In this document: positions 8,782 through 16,012 of the stretch, piece after piece
How the letters are laid out: each line of letters begins with the position of its first letter
Position numbering within the stretch: position 1 is the stretch's first letter
NCBI GenBank assembly: GCA_020425885.1
Contig: JAGQRA010001004.1
Coordinates: 1 to 21,578, forward strand
Direction of reading: 5' to 3'
Length of the DNA: 21,578 bases
Source of the DNA: Planctomycetota bacterium
Lineage (GTDB): Bacteria; Planctomycetota; UBA1135; UBA2386
The notes under the pieces: model-generated
Seen by the model: only the letters and a program-made list of their open reading frames with translations
Databases searched by the model: none
Told to the model about the DNA's origin: nothing
Program-made: the position numbers and the translations under genes

Positions 8782-9896
8782 GGCAGGACGACGGGGACGG
8801 TCGGACCGATGCCCTCGCGACTGATGGAGAAGGACTGCGTGTAGTGCCCGACCTTGATCGAGTGCGACACGCGGCGGACGTAGTAGAGGCCGTCGTAGCT
8901 GAGGCCGGCACCGCGCACGCCGACCAGCTCGCGCACCCGCAGCGCATGGCCGTAACGGGCGGCGTCGAGGGTGCCGGTCGCGGTGACCGCATCGGGTGCA
9001 TTGGTGGCGCCGGCGAGCGCCGACACCGCGGCGGTCCCGGGGTTCTGCTTCGCCGTCTCGCGCACGAGGCGCGTCCGGTTGGTCGCCGCCGGGAACAACG
9101 CCAGCGGCGGCACCCGCAGCGGCGGCAACGTCGGGATCGGCCACGACATCTTCAGGATCGGATCGACGAAGGTGCCGGCGGTGCCGACCGCGGCCATCGC
9201 ATCCTGGGCGAAGTTCAGCGACTCGACGTTGGTGGCGGATCCCATGCCTATGGTCAGCGCCGGCTGCGGCAGGCCGACCCGCAGCTCGGGACCGAACACG
9301 GCGAGGTTGACGCCGATCGTCACCGGCTTGATGTAGAAGACGTAGCCGTTGCGCTCGGCCATGCGGTTGATGAAGGCGAGGTCGGTCTCCTGTTGGCGCG
9401 GCACCCGCTCGAGCTCGATCGGCAGGTCGGGCGTCGGCGTCGGCGTCGGCACCAGCCCGTAGCGGGCATAGCCGCCGATGATGCGCGTGAAGATCAGGAA
9501 GTCGGGCTGGTTCGGATACTGCGCGTTCTTCTCCTCGTAGCTCATCACGACGCTGAGGTCGCTGCCCATCACCGTCAACGTCGCCCGGCCGGGGTCGTTG
9601 CTCGGCTGCACCTGATGGTGCGTGACGATGCCGTCGATCAGGACCTCGGGCACGACGCCGAAGGCGACGCCGATCACGACGCGCTTGTTCGGCGCCAGCG
9701 TTCCGCTCTGCACCAGCTCGTAGTCCAGCAGCGGACCGCGCGACAGCCGGAACGTCATGCGGAAGCCCTGACCATGGTCGGCGTCGTTGGTGACCTCGAT
9801 CTCCTCGAGCGCGTTCATGACCGACGCCGACGCCGGCAGCGGCACGGTGTCGCCGATCAGCATGATCACCCGGATTCCGAGGAGGTCGCTGAGCAT
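8778..9896 (-). CDS. gpD-type baseplate hub protein (late control D-like)
   Basis: This 372-residue protein matches the gpD/gp27-like hub family that forms the trimeric ring joining tube and spike. It opens with MLSDLLGIRVIMLIGDTVPLP and a strand-rich first domain (EVTNDADHGQGFRMTFRLSRG). The diagnostic helix follows near residues 165-190: RQQETDLAFINRMAERNGYV then FYIKP. A Pro-Thr hinge (PTPTPTPD, residues 150-157) separates the two halves. The C-terminus (YYVRRVSHSIKVGHYTQSFS) is the usual final barrel segment. The start lies 3 bases after the LysM-like gene's stop. It would contact the Afp7-like adaptor above and the separate gpV spike below. Family placement is confident; the exact domain boundaries are estimates. 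Confidence 0.92.
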   Translation of the reverse strand: MLSDLLGIRVIMLIGDTVPLPASASVMNALEEIEVTNDADHGQGFRMTFRLSRGPLLDYELVQSGTLAPNKRVVIGVAFGVVPEVLIDGIVTHHQVQPSNDPGRATLTVMGSDLSVVMSYEEKNAQYPNQPDFLIFTRIIGGYARYGLVPTPTPTPDLPIELERVPRQQETDLAFINRMAERNGYVFYIKPVTIGVNLAVFGPELRVGLPQPALTIGMGSATNVESLNFAQDAMAAVGTAGTFVDPILKMSWPIPTLPPLRVPPLALFPAATNRTRLVRETAKQNPGTAAVSALAGATNAPDAVTATGTLDAARYGHALRVRELVGVRGAGLSYDGLYYVRRVSHSIKVGHYTQSFSISREGIGPTVPVVLP

Positions 9897-9899
9897 GGG

Positions 9900-10190
9900 T
9901 CACATCGTCGGCAGCGAGATGCGCACGGAGCGGCCGATCTCGTCCGTGAGCTCCGTCGGATAGGTCGTGAGATTGGCGTCGCAGATCCGCCAGAACGCCT
10001 CGGCGTCGCCGAGGTATCTGGCGGCCACGTTGTCGAGACGATCGCCTTCGCCGACCTGATGCTCGAGCAACGTCTGCCCCGCGGCAGCGGCCGGCAGGAT
10101 GCGACGTCGCACGTAGCGCACCTCGCGGCCATCGGCCACCCGGTGCGTGGCGACCTCGATCCGGGCGTAACGACTTCTGGTTTCGAACAT
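9900..10190 (-). CDS. LysM-like baseplate hub protein (tail protein X-like)
   Basis: This 96-residue protein has an N-terminal strand pair (ARIEVATHRVADGREVRYVR) and a C-terminal LysM-like module (about residues 39-95; QVGEGDRLDNVAARYLGDAE, then FWRICDAN). This resembles phage tail protein X and the gp53-related LysM proteins of contractile tails. In eCIS particles such proteins sit in the baseplate around the hub and help fasten wedges to it; peptidoglycan binding need not be implied. It lies between the Afp7-like adaptor and the gpD hub, the position typical of this class, with 3-base gaps on both sides. Translation is probably coupled to the upstream gene, because the sequence before the ATG is pyrimidine-rich and shows no Shine-Dalgarno motif. 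Confidence 0.88.
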   Translation of the reverse strand: MFETRSRYARIEVATHRVADGREVRYVRRRILPAAAAGQTLLEHQVGEGDRLDNVAARYLGDAEAFWRICDANLTTYPTELTDEIGRSVRISLPTM

Positions 10191-10193
10191 GAT

Positions 10194-10838
10194 TCAGAGC
10201 GAGAAGGAGATGCCGGCACCGAGCGTGCCGGCCGAGTTGAGGGTCGCCATGACCTCCTTGGTGATCTGGTGGGCCAGATGCAGGGCGCCGCCCGCGCTGA
10301 CCACGCCGAGATCGGCGTAGGTCAGCACGTCGAGGCTGAGGTCGACGGTGGCACGGATCGGGTTGAGGTCGGGATCGAACGCCTCCTCGGTGATCGAGAA
10401 GCTCGAGAGCCGCACCGGCAGCACGCGCTTGTGACCCCAGACGAACAGCACCAACGGCGCCGTCGGCGGGATCACCTCGAGCATCCCGACCGCCTTCAGC
10501 ACCTCGTTGGCGATCACCAGTGCGCTCTTCGGGTAGAGCAGCATCTCGAGCGCCGCGAGCTGGCCGTGGATCCCGATCGCCCGGGCCTGCGCGTCAGACG
10601 CGGCGAGCTGGTCGGTGGCGTCGATCTCGACCGCGAGCGAGACCTGTTCGCGCGGCGGCCCCTTCAATCGCATCGCCTCGCCCTGCGCCGACTCCGCGCC
10701 GGCCGTCTGCGCCGTCACCGTGCGGGTCAGCTTCTCGGGGTTGTATTGGAAGACGATGACGCTGGCGAGCGGATTGGCGGGGTCGACGCCGATGATCGCG
10801 CCCTTCTGCACCCGTGGCGAACGCGTGAATCCGGTCAT
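10194..10838 (-). CDS. CIS tube-adaptor protein (Afp7/Pvc7-like)
   Basis: This 214-residue protein matches the contractile injection system tube-protein family that links the inner tube to the hub. The landmark VIVFQYNPEKLTRTV near residues 27-41 is the usual F-x-[YF]-N-P-x-x-[LI] signature of this family. It is followed by EQVSLAVEIDATDQLA and a helix with LAALEMLLYP (about 93-102). The later strands VLFVWGHKRVLPVRLSSFSI then TEEAFDPDLNPIRATV (about 130-165) are equally characteristic. The ATG at 10836-10838 overlaps the stop of the preceding small gene (ATGA). It is followed by the LysM-like and gpD genes, its expected physical neighbours in the particle. The C-terminal 30 residues are small and hydrophobic with no recognisable motif. 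Confidence 0.92.
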   Translation of the reverse strand: MTGFTRSPRVQKGAIIGVDPANPLASVIVFQYNPEKLTRTVTAQTAGAESAQGEAMRLKGPPREQVSLAVEIDATDQLAASDAQARAIGIHGQLAALEMLLYPKSALVIANEVLKAVGMLEVIPPTAPLVLFVWGHKRVLPVRLSSFSITEEAFDPDLNPIRATVDLSLDVLTYADLGVVSAGGALHLAHQITKEVMATLNSAGTLGAGISFSL

Positions 10839-11077
10839 GGTCGGTCGATCCTCCGATAGACGGCCCGTGCGATCTCGGCGCCGAGCCGACCCGACGACGA
10901 CGGCGACGACGACGGCGACACGGCGGCGGCATCCCCGGCGGCGTCGGCGATTTCACGCTCTGGCTGCAGCAGCGCCGTCAACTCGCGCCGGATACTCGCC
11001 TCCAAGGCGTCGCGTTCGATGCCGTCGATGCCGTGCAGGACGAGGCGGTCGATGTCGATCCTGATCGATCGGTTCAT
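10835..11077 (-). CDS. Small conserved eCIS-operon protein of unknown function
   Basis: This 80-residue protein begins MNRSIRIDIDRLVLHGIDGI and ends RLGAEIARAVYRRI. Two amphipathic ends (DALEASIRRELTALLQPERE and the C-terminal helix) flank a Ser/Pro low-complexity spacer. Small proteins of this layout, an I-x-x-L-V-L-x-G opening and an A-x-x-V-Y end, recur between the ATPase and the Afp7-like gene in related clusters. Their role is unknown; an adaptor or chaperone for the ATPase or tube adaptor is speculation. I chose the ATG at 11075-11077 because it overlaps the ATPase stop (ATGA); a TTG two codons upstream at 11083 is less likely. Its own stop overlaps the next gene's ATG. The spacer is encoded by a 12-base tandem repeat. 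Confidence 0.78.
   Translation of the reverse strand: MNRSIRIDIDRLVLHGIDGIERDALEASIRRELTALLQPEREIADAAGDAAAVSPSSSPSSSGRLGAEIARAVYRRIDRP
10892..10915. repeat. 12-base tandem repeat in the small-protein spacer
   Basis: Two perfect copies of CGACGACGACGG (plus-strand reading), with a partial third after them, encode the Ser-Ser-Pro-Ser run on the minus strand. The repeat is in frame, so copy-number changes would lengthen or shorten the linker by four residues without a frameshift. Confidence 0.7.
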
Positions 11078-12996
11078 ACCCAACCTCGCGTTTCGGAGGC
11101 CGTCAGCGGCACCTCGCTCTTGGCGGCGACGCGCTGGGCCGCGGTCAGCAGATGCGTCATGCGCACCGGTTCGCGCGCGGCCGCGGCGAGGAATGCCGCG
11201 TGCAGCGCGACGGTCCGGATGGTGCCGCCCGGGGCGTTGAGCTGGGCCAGGCGAGCGAAGTCGAGGCGATCGACCGGGGCCTCGGCCGGGATCATGCGAC
11301 GCCAGATCTCGGCGCGCATGTCCGGGCCCGGGAACGGGAAGTTGACGACGAAACGCAGCCGCCGCTGGAAGGCGTCGTCGAGCGCGCTCTTCAGGTTGGT
11401 GGTCAGGATGGCGAGGCCGCGATAGGCCTCCATGCGCTGCAGCAGGTAGCTGACCTCGAGATTGGCGTAGCGGTCGTGGCTGTCGTGGACCTCGCTGCGC
11501 TTGCCGAACAGCGCGTCAGCCTCGTCGAACAGCAGGATCGCGCCACCCGCCTCGGCCTCCTCGAAGATCCTGGCGAGGTGCTTCTCGGTCTCGCCGATGT
11601 ACTTGCTGACGACGCAGCTCAGATCGACATGCAGCAGATCGAGCCGCAGCTCGCTGGCCAGGACCTCGGCCGCCATCGTCTTGCCGGTGCCGCTGGGGCC
11701 GGCGAACAACACGCTCACTCCCATGCCGCGCGACGTCCTGGTCGCGAACCCCCACGACTCGTGCACCGTGCCGCGGTAGCGCACGTGCGTCACGATCTCG
11801 CGCAGCAGGGCCCGCTGGGCCTCGGGCAGCACGAGGTCGTCCCAGCCGGCCTTGAGATCGACGCGTCGCGCGAAGCCGCTGGTCCGTTCGCGCGACTGCT
11901 GGCGACATGCCGCCCACAGCGCGCTACCCTCCGGCTCCGGCCCCGTCGCCAACGAACGCAGCTGCAATGCTGCCGACTCGATCGCGGCCACGTCCATGCT
12001 GAACTGGCCCGTGACCTCGTCGATCTCACCGTTCAGATGGGCGACGTCGGCGCCGAGCGAGCGGCGCCAGACCTCGGCCTGCTCGACCCGCGGCGCCCGT
12101 TCCACCGTCAACGCGACGTGGACCCGATCGGCGCTCGGTCGCATCTGATCGCGCTGCACGATCACCGGCCCGAGGACGCGCGACAGCACCGCATCGATGC
12201 GCCGCTGGTGCTCGACGTCGCCGGCGTCGATCGCCCTGGCATCGATCAGCAGCACCGCGTTCGACAGCATCGCCTCACGGTTCCACAGGCGACACAGCGA
12301 GTGCATCGCCTCGGGCGCACCGGGCAGCACCTCGGCGCCGAGCCGGAACAACCGCCAGTTCTGCGCGGCGGCGGCCTCGAACGCGACGGCGACCGTGGCG
12401 CCGGCATCGGCCCCGATCAGCTGGATGACCGGGAACGTCGACTCCTGCCGGCGCCAGACCGAGCAGATCTGCTGCACCACGCGGCCGTGCGACGGCGTCA
12501 CGACCAGTCGGCCGGTCACCGGCTCGACGTAGCCATCGAGCTGCTCGTCGGGATGGTCGACGCCGGTCAGGAAATGCAGCGCGCGTTCGTCGATACGCAG
12601 CTCACGTCGGGTCAGCGCGCCGCTGCCGACCAGGTTGACGAGGCGCCAGTAGCGCAGCGGCGAACTTGGCGTCAGCGCGCTCCAGTGCGCCCCCTCGAGC
12701 CTGGCCAGGGCGAGGCCGAACGACACGCCGCCGTGCTCACCGATGGTGGCGGCGCACTCGTCGCTCAGCTCCGCGCCGGCGCACAGCAAGACGATGTCGA
12801 GCTCGAACCGCGACAGCGCGAACAGCTGCTGCAGCACCCTGAACGCCGGCACCTGCTCGGCCGATTCCGGCGGCTCGGCCGCGTTCTCGGCACCGGCGTG
12901 GGCGTCCGCGTCGCCGGCGAGCCGCGATCGGACGGCGGCGATCGCGCCCACCAGCTGGCGCTGGTTCGATTCGATCCAATCGCGCACGTCGCTCAC
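11074..12996 (-). CDS. AAA+ ATPase of the contractile injection system (Afp15/Pvc15-like)
   Basis: This 640-residue protein has a long N-terminal region of about 380 residues and one C-terminal AAA+ module. Visible motifs are Walker A GPSGTGKT (433-440), Walker B ILLFDEAD (D491, E492), sensor-1 LTTN (N534), paired arginines QRR (545-546) in the arginine-finger position, and a sensor-2 GTIR motif (R594). A pore-loop-like SKYIGETEK lies near 464. The N-terminal part resembles the winged-helix and inactive-AAA-like regions of Afp15/Pvc15 homologues but is weakly conserved. In relatives the ATPase is needed for correct assembly and has been suggested to recycle sheath, like ClpV in type VI secretion; which applies here is unknown. 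The start is GTG at 12994-12996, overlapping the DUF4255 gene's stop (GTGA). The stop overlaps the next ATG. Confidence 0.93.
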   Translation of the reverse strand: MSDVRDWIESNQRQLVGAIAAVRSRLAGDADAHAGAENAAEPPESAEQVPAFRVLQQLFALSRFELDIVLLCAGAELSDECAATIGEHGGVSFGLALARLEGAHWSALTPSSPLRYWRLVNLVGSGALTRRELRIDERALHFLTGVDHPDEQLDGYVEPVTGRLVVTPSHGRVVQQICSVWRRQESTFPVIQLIGADAGATVAVAFEAAAAQNWRLFRLGAEVLPGAPEAMHSLCRLWNREAMLSNAVLLIDARAIDAGDVEHQRRIDAVLSRVLGPVIVQRDQMRPSADRVHVALTVERAPRVEQAEVWRRSLGADVAHLNGEIDEVTGQFSMDVAAIESAALQLRSLATGPEPEGSALWAACRQQSRERTSGFARRVDLKAGWDDLVLPEAQRALLREIVTHVRYRGTVHESWGFATRTSRGMGVSVLFAGPSGTGKTMAAEVLASELRLDLLHVDLSCVVSKYIGETEKHLARIFEEAEAGGAILLFDEADALFGKRSEVHDSHDRYANLEVSYLLQRMEAYRGLAILTTNLKSALDDAFQRRLRFVVNFPFPGPDMRAEIWRRMIPAEAPVDRLDFARLAQLNAPGGTIRTVALHAAFLAAAAREPVRMTHLLTAAQRVAAKSEVPLTASETRGWV

Positions 12997-14276
12997 AGCG
13001 TCACCTGCTGGGACGCGAGGTAGCTCGGCGGCGTCGACTCGTAATCGACCAGCACGCTGTCGATGCCATCGACGCGCAACCGCACCGGAAACGTCCCGGC
13101 CGTGAGCCCGGTGAAGCCGACCACCACCGTGTCGGTCGGCGCCAAGATCGGCGAGGACGGCGCCGCCTGCGAACCGACGAGGAAGGACACCGACTGCTGC
13201 GGTTGCACGTCCGGCGTCACGGTCACGGTGAACTGCCGGGCCGGACCGGCGCCGGCGACCGCGACGTTGTCGATGCGCGGTGCCAGCACCAACGGCACGG
13301 CGTTGGTCCGCACCTGCTTGCCATCGCGCGTCAGCACGACCGTCAGGGCGTAGACACCCGCCGGCGTATCGGCGGCCGGGGTGCTGATGGCGAACGAGAT
13401 CTCGGCGTCGGCGACGTCGTTCGGAGCGGCCACGATCGTCAACGGATCCAGAAGCCGCGGGTGGGCCAGCTCGATCGTGTGCGGCGTGGCCGCATCGCCG
13501 GCGAGGTGATGCCCGGTGAGTCGGACGACCTCGCCGAGGTAGGCCGAGGGCTTGCGATTCGGCGGCACCGCCGCGGTCAGGGTCGGGATCGGCAGCTCGA
13601 GGCCCGGCACCACGGTCGGGCCGCGGTCGGCTTCACCGATGGTCAGCACGGGCGACGCCGCGCGCCGCGGCTGCGAGCTCTCGATCAGCACGACCGAGGC
13701 GACGTAGGCCGCCGACGGGCGATAGTTCGATTGGAACGCACCCCAGAGCTTGGACAGGTCCTCGGTCGTCATGACGTCCGGGGTCACCTTGATCAGTTCG
13801 ACCTGTTCGGCGAGATCCGCCGCCGACAGCGCCGCGAAGGCCGGCGGCAGGATCGAGGCCCCGACCGGCGAGGGCGAAGCGAGCGTGGTGCGGATCGCGT
13901 CGCGGGTCAGGATCGGACGCTCGTGCAGCTGCTGCATCGCGTAACCGAGCAGGATCTCCCCTTCCAGATCCTGGGTGCCGTAGGCGCTCAGCAGGTAGTG
14001 CAGATCGAGGGCGAGCGGCGCGTTGGTCAGGCGACGACCGGCGCCGTCCCGCGACGGCAGCATGGCGTTGCGCCAACCGATGTTCGGCGTGACCCGATAG
14101 AGATAGAGGTTCAGGGCCGGCCCGGTGGTCGCGTTGACCTCGACCAGGTCGGGCGGCAGGGCCTTGACGGTGACGCTCGTGCTCAGCGTCGAGTTCAACG
14201 ATGCATCGACCAGGGCGTTGTCGAGCATGTCCTTGATCACCGCCGTGACCGCCGCGATCGCCAGCGCGTTGCTCAT
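12993..14276 (-). CDS. DUF4255 (Pvc16-like) tail terminator with C-terminal Ig-like extension
   Basis: This 427-residue protein has a DUF4255/Pvc16 N-domain at about residues 1-205: MSNALAIAAVTAVIKDMLDN, then LNLYLYRVTPNIGWRN, LALDLHYLLSAYG, LLGYAMQQLHERPILTRD, and LSKLWGAFQSNYRPSAAYVA. This fold caps the distal end of sheath and tube in Afp/PVC particles. The terminator domain is followed by two beta-sandwich-like segments. The first, about 225-335, reads like an IPT/TIG unit (GEVVRLTGHHL and TPAGVYALTVVLTRDGKQVR). The second, about 336-415, has VTVTPDVQPQQSVSFLVGSQ and GTFPVRLRVDG. Such extensions occur in some DUF4255 proteins but not in the short Afp16. They would project from the top of the particle and could attach it to something. 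Start and stop both overlap neighbours (ATGA; GTGA). Confidence 0.92.
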   Translation of the reverse strand: MSNALAIAAVTAVIKDMLDNALVDASLNSTLSTSVTVKALPPDLVEVNATTGPALNLYLYRVTPNIGWRNAMLPSRDGAGRRLTNAPLALDLHYLLSAYGTQDLEGEILLGYAMQQLHERPILTRDAIRTTLASPSPVGASILPPAFAALSAADLAEQVELIKVTPDVMTTEDLSKLWGAFQSNYRPSAAYVASVVLIESSQPRRAASPVLTIGEADRGPTVVPGLELPIPTLTAAVPPNRKPSAYLGEVVRLTGHHLAGDAATPHTIELAHPRLLDPLTIVAAPNDVADAEISFAISTPAADTPAGVYALTVVLTRDGKQVRTNAVPLVLAPRIDNVAVAGAGPARQFTVTVTPDVQPQQSVSFLVGSQAAPSSPILAPTDTVVVGFTGLTAGTFPVRLRVDGIDSVLVDYESTPPSYLASQQVTL

Positions 14277-15289
14277 CGCCGCCCCCGCTGCAGACGCAGG
14301 TAGTCGTCGAGTCCCATCGCCGCGCCGAAGCCCGGCGCCGAACCCGACGCGCGTGGACGGGCCGACGGCGGCGCACCGGCTGGCGGCGTCGCGCGTACAT
14401 CGATGCGACCGATATGGATCTCGACGGTCTGCCCGTCAGAACTCGCATCGGCCGCGCCCGGATCGGCGACGGTGAACGCGCGAGCCGGGGCGCGCGGGCG
14501 CGCCGAGTCGCGCAACGGAATCGCGACTTCCTCGGCCGCGTCGCGTCGGCGTTGCGCGGCCGGTGGTTCGCGGCGAGCTGGTTCGCCCTGACCACGAACC
14601 TGCGAGACCTCGGGCGCGGGTTCGGCAATCGGCATCGATGTGGTCGGGCGGCCGGAATCATCCGCGGCGGCGAGGTCTCCGGTCCTGGCTGGCCGCGGCG
14701 CAGCGGCGCGGACTCGCGCGGTTCGCTCGATCGGGGCCGCCTTGGCATGCAGCTCGGATGCGGCGGTCGAGACCTCTGCGTCGCGGCGGGTCGAGCGGGT
14801 CGATGGGCGCGGCGCCGTCTCGACCGGCGTGATGATCGGTTCGATGGCCGATTCGATGGCCGGCTCGATGGCCTGCCGGTGATCGTGCCGTTCGATCTTG
14901 CCCGGCCTCTCCGCCGCGGGCTGTTCCGTATGCACCGACCGGCGCGGCTCGACGGCGCCGCTGCGGCCCTCATGCCGTTCGGCACGCGAACGGTTGCCGG
15001 GGTCCTCATCCTGCGCCGCGCCCTCTTTGGATGTGCGATCGAAGCCAAGGGACAGCTGCGGGTCGACAGCGCCGCCGTCTTCGCGTTCGCGATCGAGGGC
15101 ACCGGCATCACGGCCGTCGATGGCGACCGCCGGCCGGGCGATTGCTTCGACCTGCTCCGCCTCGAACTCGGGCGCCACTTCGCGCCCCTTGCGCCCGTCG
15201 TTGTCTTCGAACGGATGCGACCGTCGAACCCGGACTCCGGCCGGCGTGCGACGGGCGAACTCGAGCAGTGTCTGCAGGTGGCCCGTCAT
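14273..15289 (-). CDS. Low-complexity eCIS-operon protein with conserved C-terminal motif
   Basis: I cannot assign this 338-residue protein to a named family. It begins MTGHLQTLLEFARRTPAGVR, then runs about 260 residues rich in Ala, Arg, Glu and Pro with few hydrophobics, as expected for disordered sequence. The last 50 residues hold an ordered-looking block, VEIHIGRIDVRATPP (289-303), and a terminal GLDDYLRLQ (326-334). I recall similar I-G-R-I-[ED]-V-R-A plus L-D-x-Y-L endings in proteins at this position of related clusters, between the baseplate-type zinc protein and DUF4255. Both ends overlap neighbours (ATGA at each), so the gene is an integral part of the operon. Possible roles are scaffold, assembly chaperone or atypical length determinant, but it lacks the long helices of tape-measure proteins. 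In-frame 12-base repeats show recent expansion. Confidence 0.75.
   Translation of the reverse strand: MTGHLQTLLEFARRTPAGVRVRRSHPFEDNDGRKGREVAPEFEAEQVEAIARPAVAIDGRDAGALDREREDGGAVDPQLSLGFDRTSKEGAAQDEDPGNRSRAERHEGRSGAVEPRRSVHTEQPAAERPGKIERHDHRQAIEPAIESAIEPIITPVETAPRPSTRSTRRDAEVSTAASELHAKAAPIERTARVRAAAPRPARTGDLAAADDSGRPTTSMPIAEPAPEVSQVRGQGEPARREPPAAQRRRDAAEEVAIPLRDSARPRAPARAFTVADPGAADASSDGQTVEIHIGRIDVRATPPAGAPPSARPRASGSAPGFGAAMGLDDYLRLQRGRR
14840..14875. repeat. 12-base degenerate tandem repeat inside the low-complexity gene
   Basis: Three consecutive 12-base units of the form [TC]TCGATGGCC[GT][AG] lie on the plus strand. On the coding (minus) strand they specify an alternating Ile-Glu-Pro-Ala / Ile-Glu-Ser-Ala pattern. 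The repeat is in frame and only affects linker length. Confidence 0.7.
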
Positions 15290-15999
15290 GCCTCGGCCTC
15301 GAGCAAGGCGAGATACTGCCGGCGCCTGACCGGGTTCATGGCGAGGATGTCGGCCTCGCGCCAGCCGTAGGCTCGAGCCAATCGATGCACGTCGAGGAGG
15401 ACGTCCCGCCCCTGTTGCGTCACCCGTTCATAGACGGCCTCGACGGCGTCGAACGGACTCCGCCACGCATGGCCGCAGCCCGGACAGATCGCCGACAGCA
15501 GGATCACGGCGAGCGGGTCGGCCTGCGCCATGCGCCCTTCGGCGGCCGCCACCGCTGCGCTCGGCCACTCTGCGAACGGTGGCGAGATCGCGCAGCGGGC
15601 CATCACGCCGCCACCACCGGAACCGGCGCCACCCTCGAGCACGGCGCGCAGATCGGCGTCGGTCGGAACGCGCGCCCTGAACGAACGGCCGTCGTGCTCG
15701 ATGGCGATCTCGCCGGGGTCCTCGCGGTGCGTCGCCAGCAGGTCGGAGATACGCAATTCGAACTCGAGCCGGTCGCCACAGGCGGGGCACCGCAGCTCGC
15801 ACTCGAGGACGTCGCCGAAGCTGTCGGCGTAGACCCTGAGCGCGTGCGCGTTGCGGCAACCGACAGGGCGCGCCTCGAGCACCATCGGATCGACCTCGGG
15901 ATGCAGCAACTGCGCCAGACGCCGCCCGCGATCGAGCGGCATCAGGCCAGACCCCGACTCCAACAGCAGGAGAGCGGTCCGCTCCGAGACGAGAGTCAT
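15286..15999 (-). CDS. Baseplate-type zinc-ribbon protein (gp26/gp28-like candidate)
   Basis: This 237-residue protein carries two Cys knuckles, C71-P-A-C74 and C172-P-G-C175, about 100 residues apart. They could pair into one zinc ribbon interrupted by an insertion (residues 80-165, with a Gly-rich turn near 123-131). The final 40 residues, VHRLARAYGWREADILAMNP followed by RRRQYLALLE, are the most telling part. This V-H-x-L-A-x-x-Y-[GH]-W-x-E-x-x-I-L pattern recurs in baseplate hub and assembly proteins of T4-like phages (gp26/gp28 group) and in eCIS operons right after the tube gene. An assembly or hub role is therefore inferred, not proven. The start is the ATG at 15997-15999, 13 bases after the tube stop. 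The stop overlaps the next gene (ATGA). Confidence 0.72.
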   Translation of the reverse strand: MTLVSERTALLLLESGSGLMPLDRGRRLAQLLHPEVDPMVLEARPVGCRNAHALRVYADSFGDVLECELRCPACGDRLEFELRISDLLATHREDPGEIAIEHDGRSFRARVPTDADLRAVLEGGAGSGGGGVMARCAISPPFAEWPSAAVAAAEGRMAQADPLAVILLSAICPGCGHAWRSPFDAVEAVYERVTQQGRDVLLDVHRLARAYGWREADILAMNPVRRRQYLALLEAEA

Positions 16000-16012
16000 C
16001 GACGGCTACCGG

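Noticed and set aside
8753..9001. Upstream extension of the gpV-type spike gene
   Set aside because: This stretch codes for the gpD C-terminus in another frame. The spike's conserved N-terminus begins at the GTG at 8750-8752.
9428..9450. GTCGGC repeat in the hub gene
   Set aside because: It simply encodes the Pro-Thr hinge of the gpD-type protein, so it is noted there rather than as a separate element.
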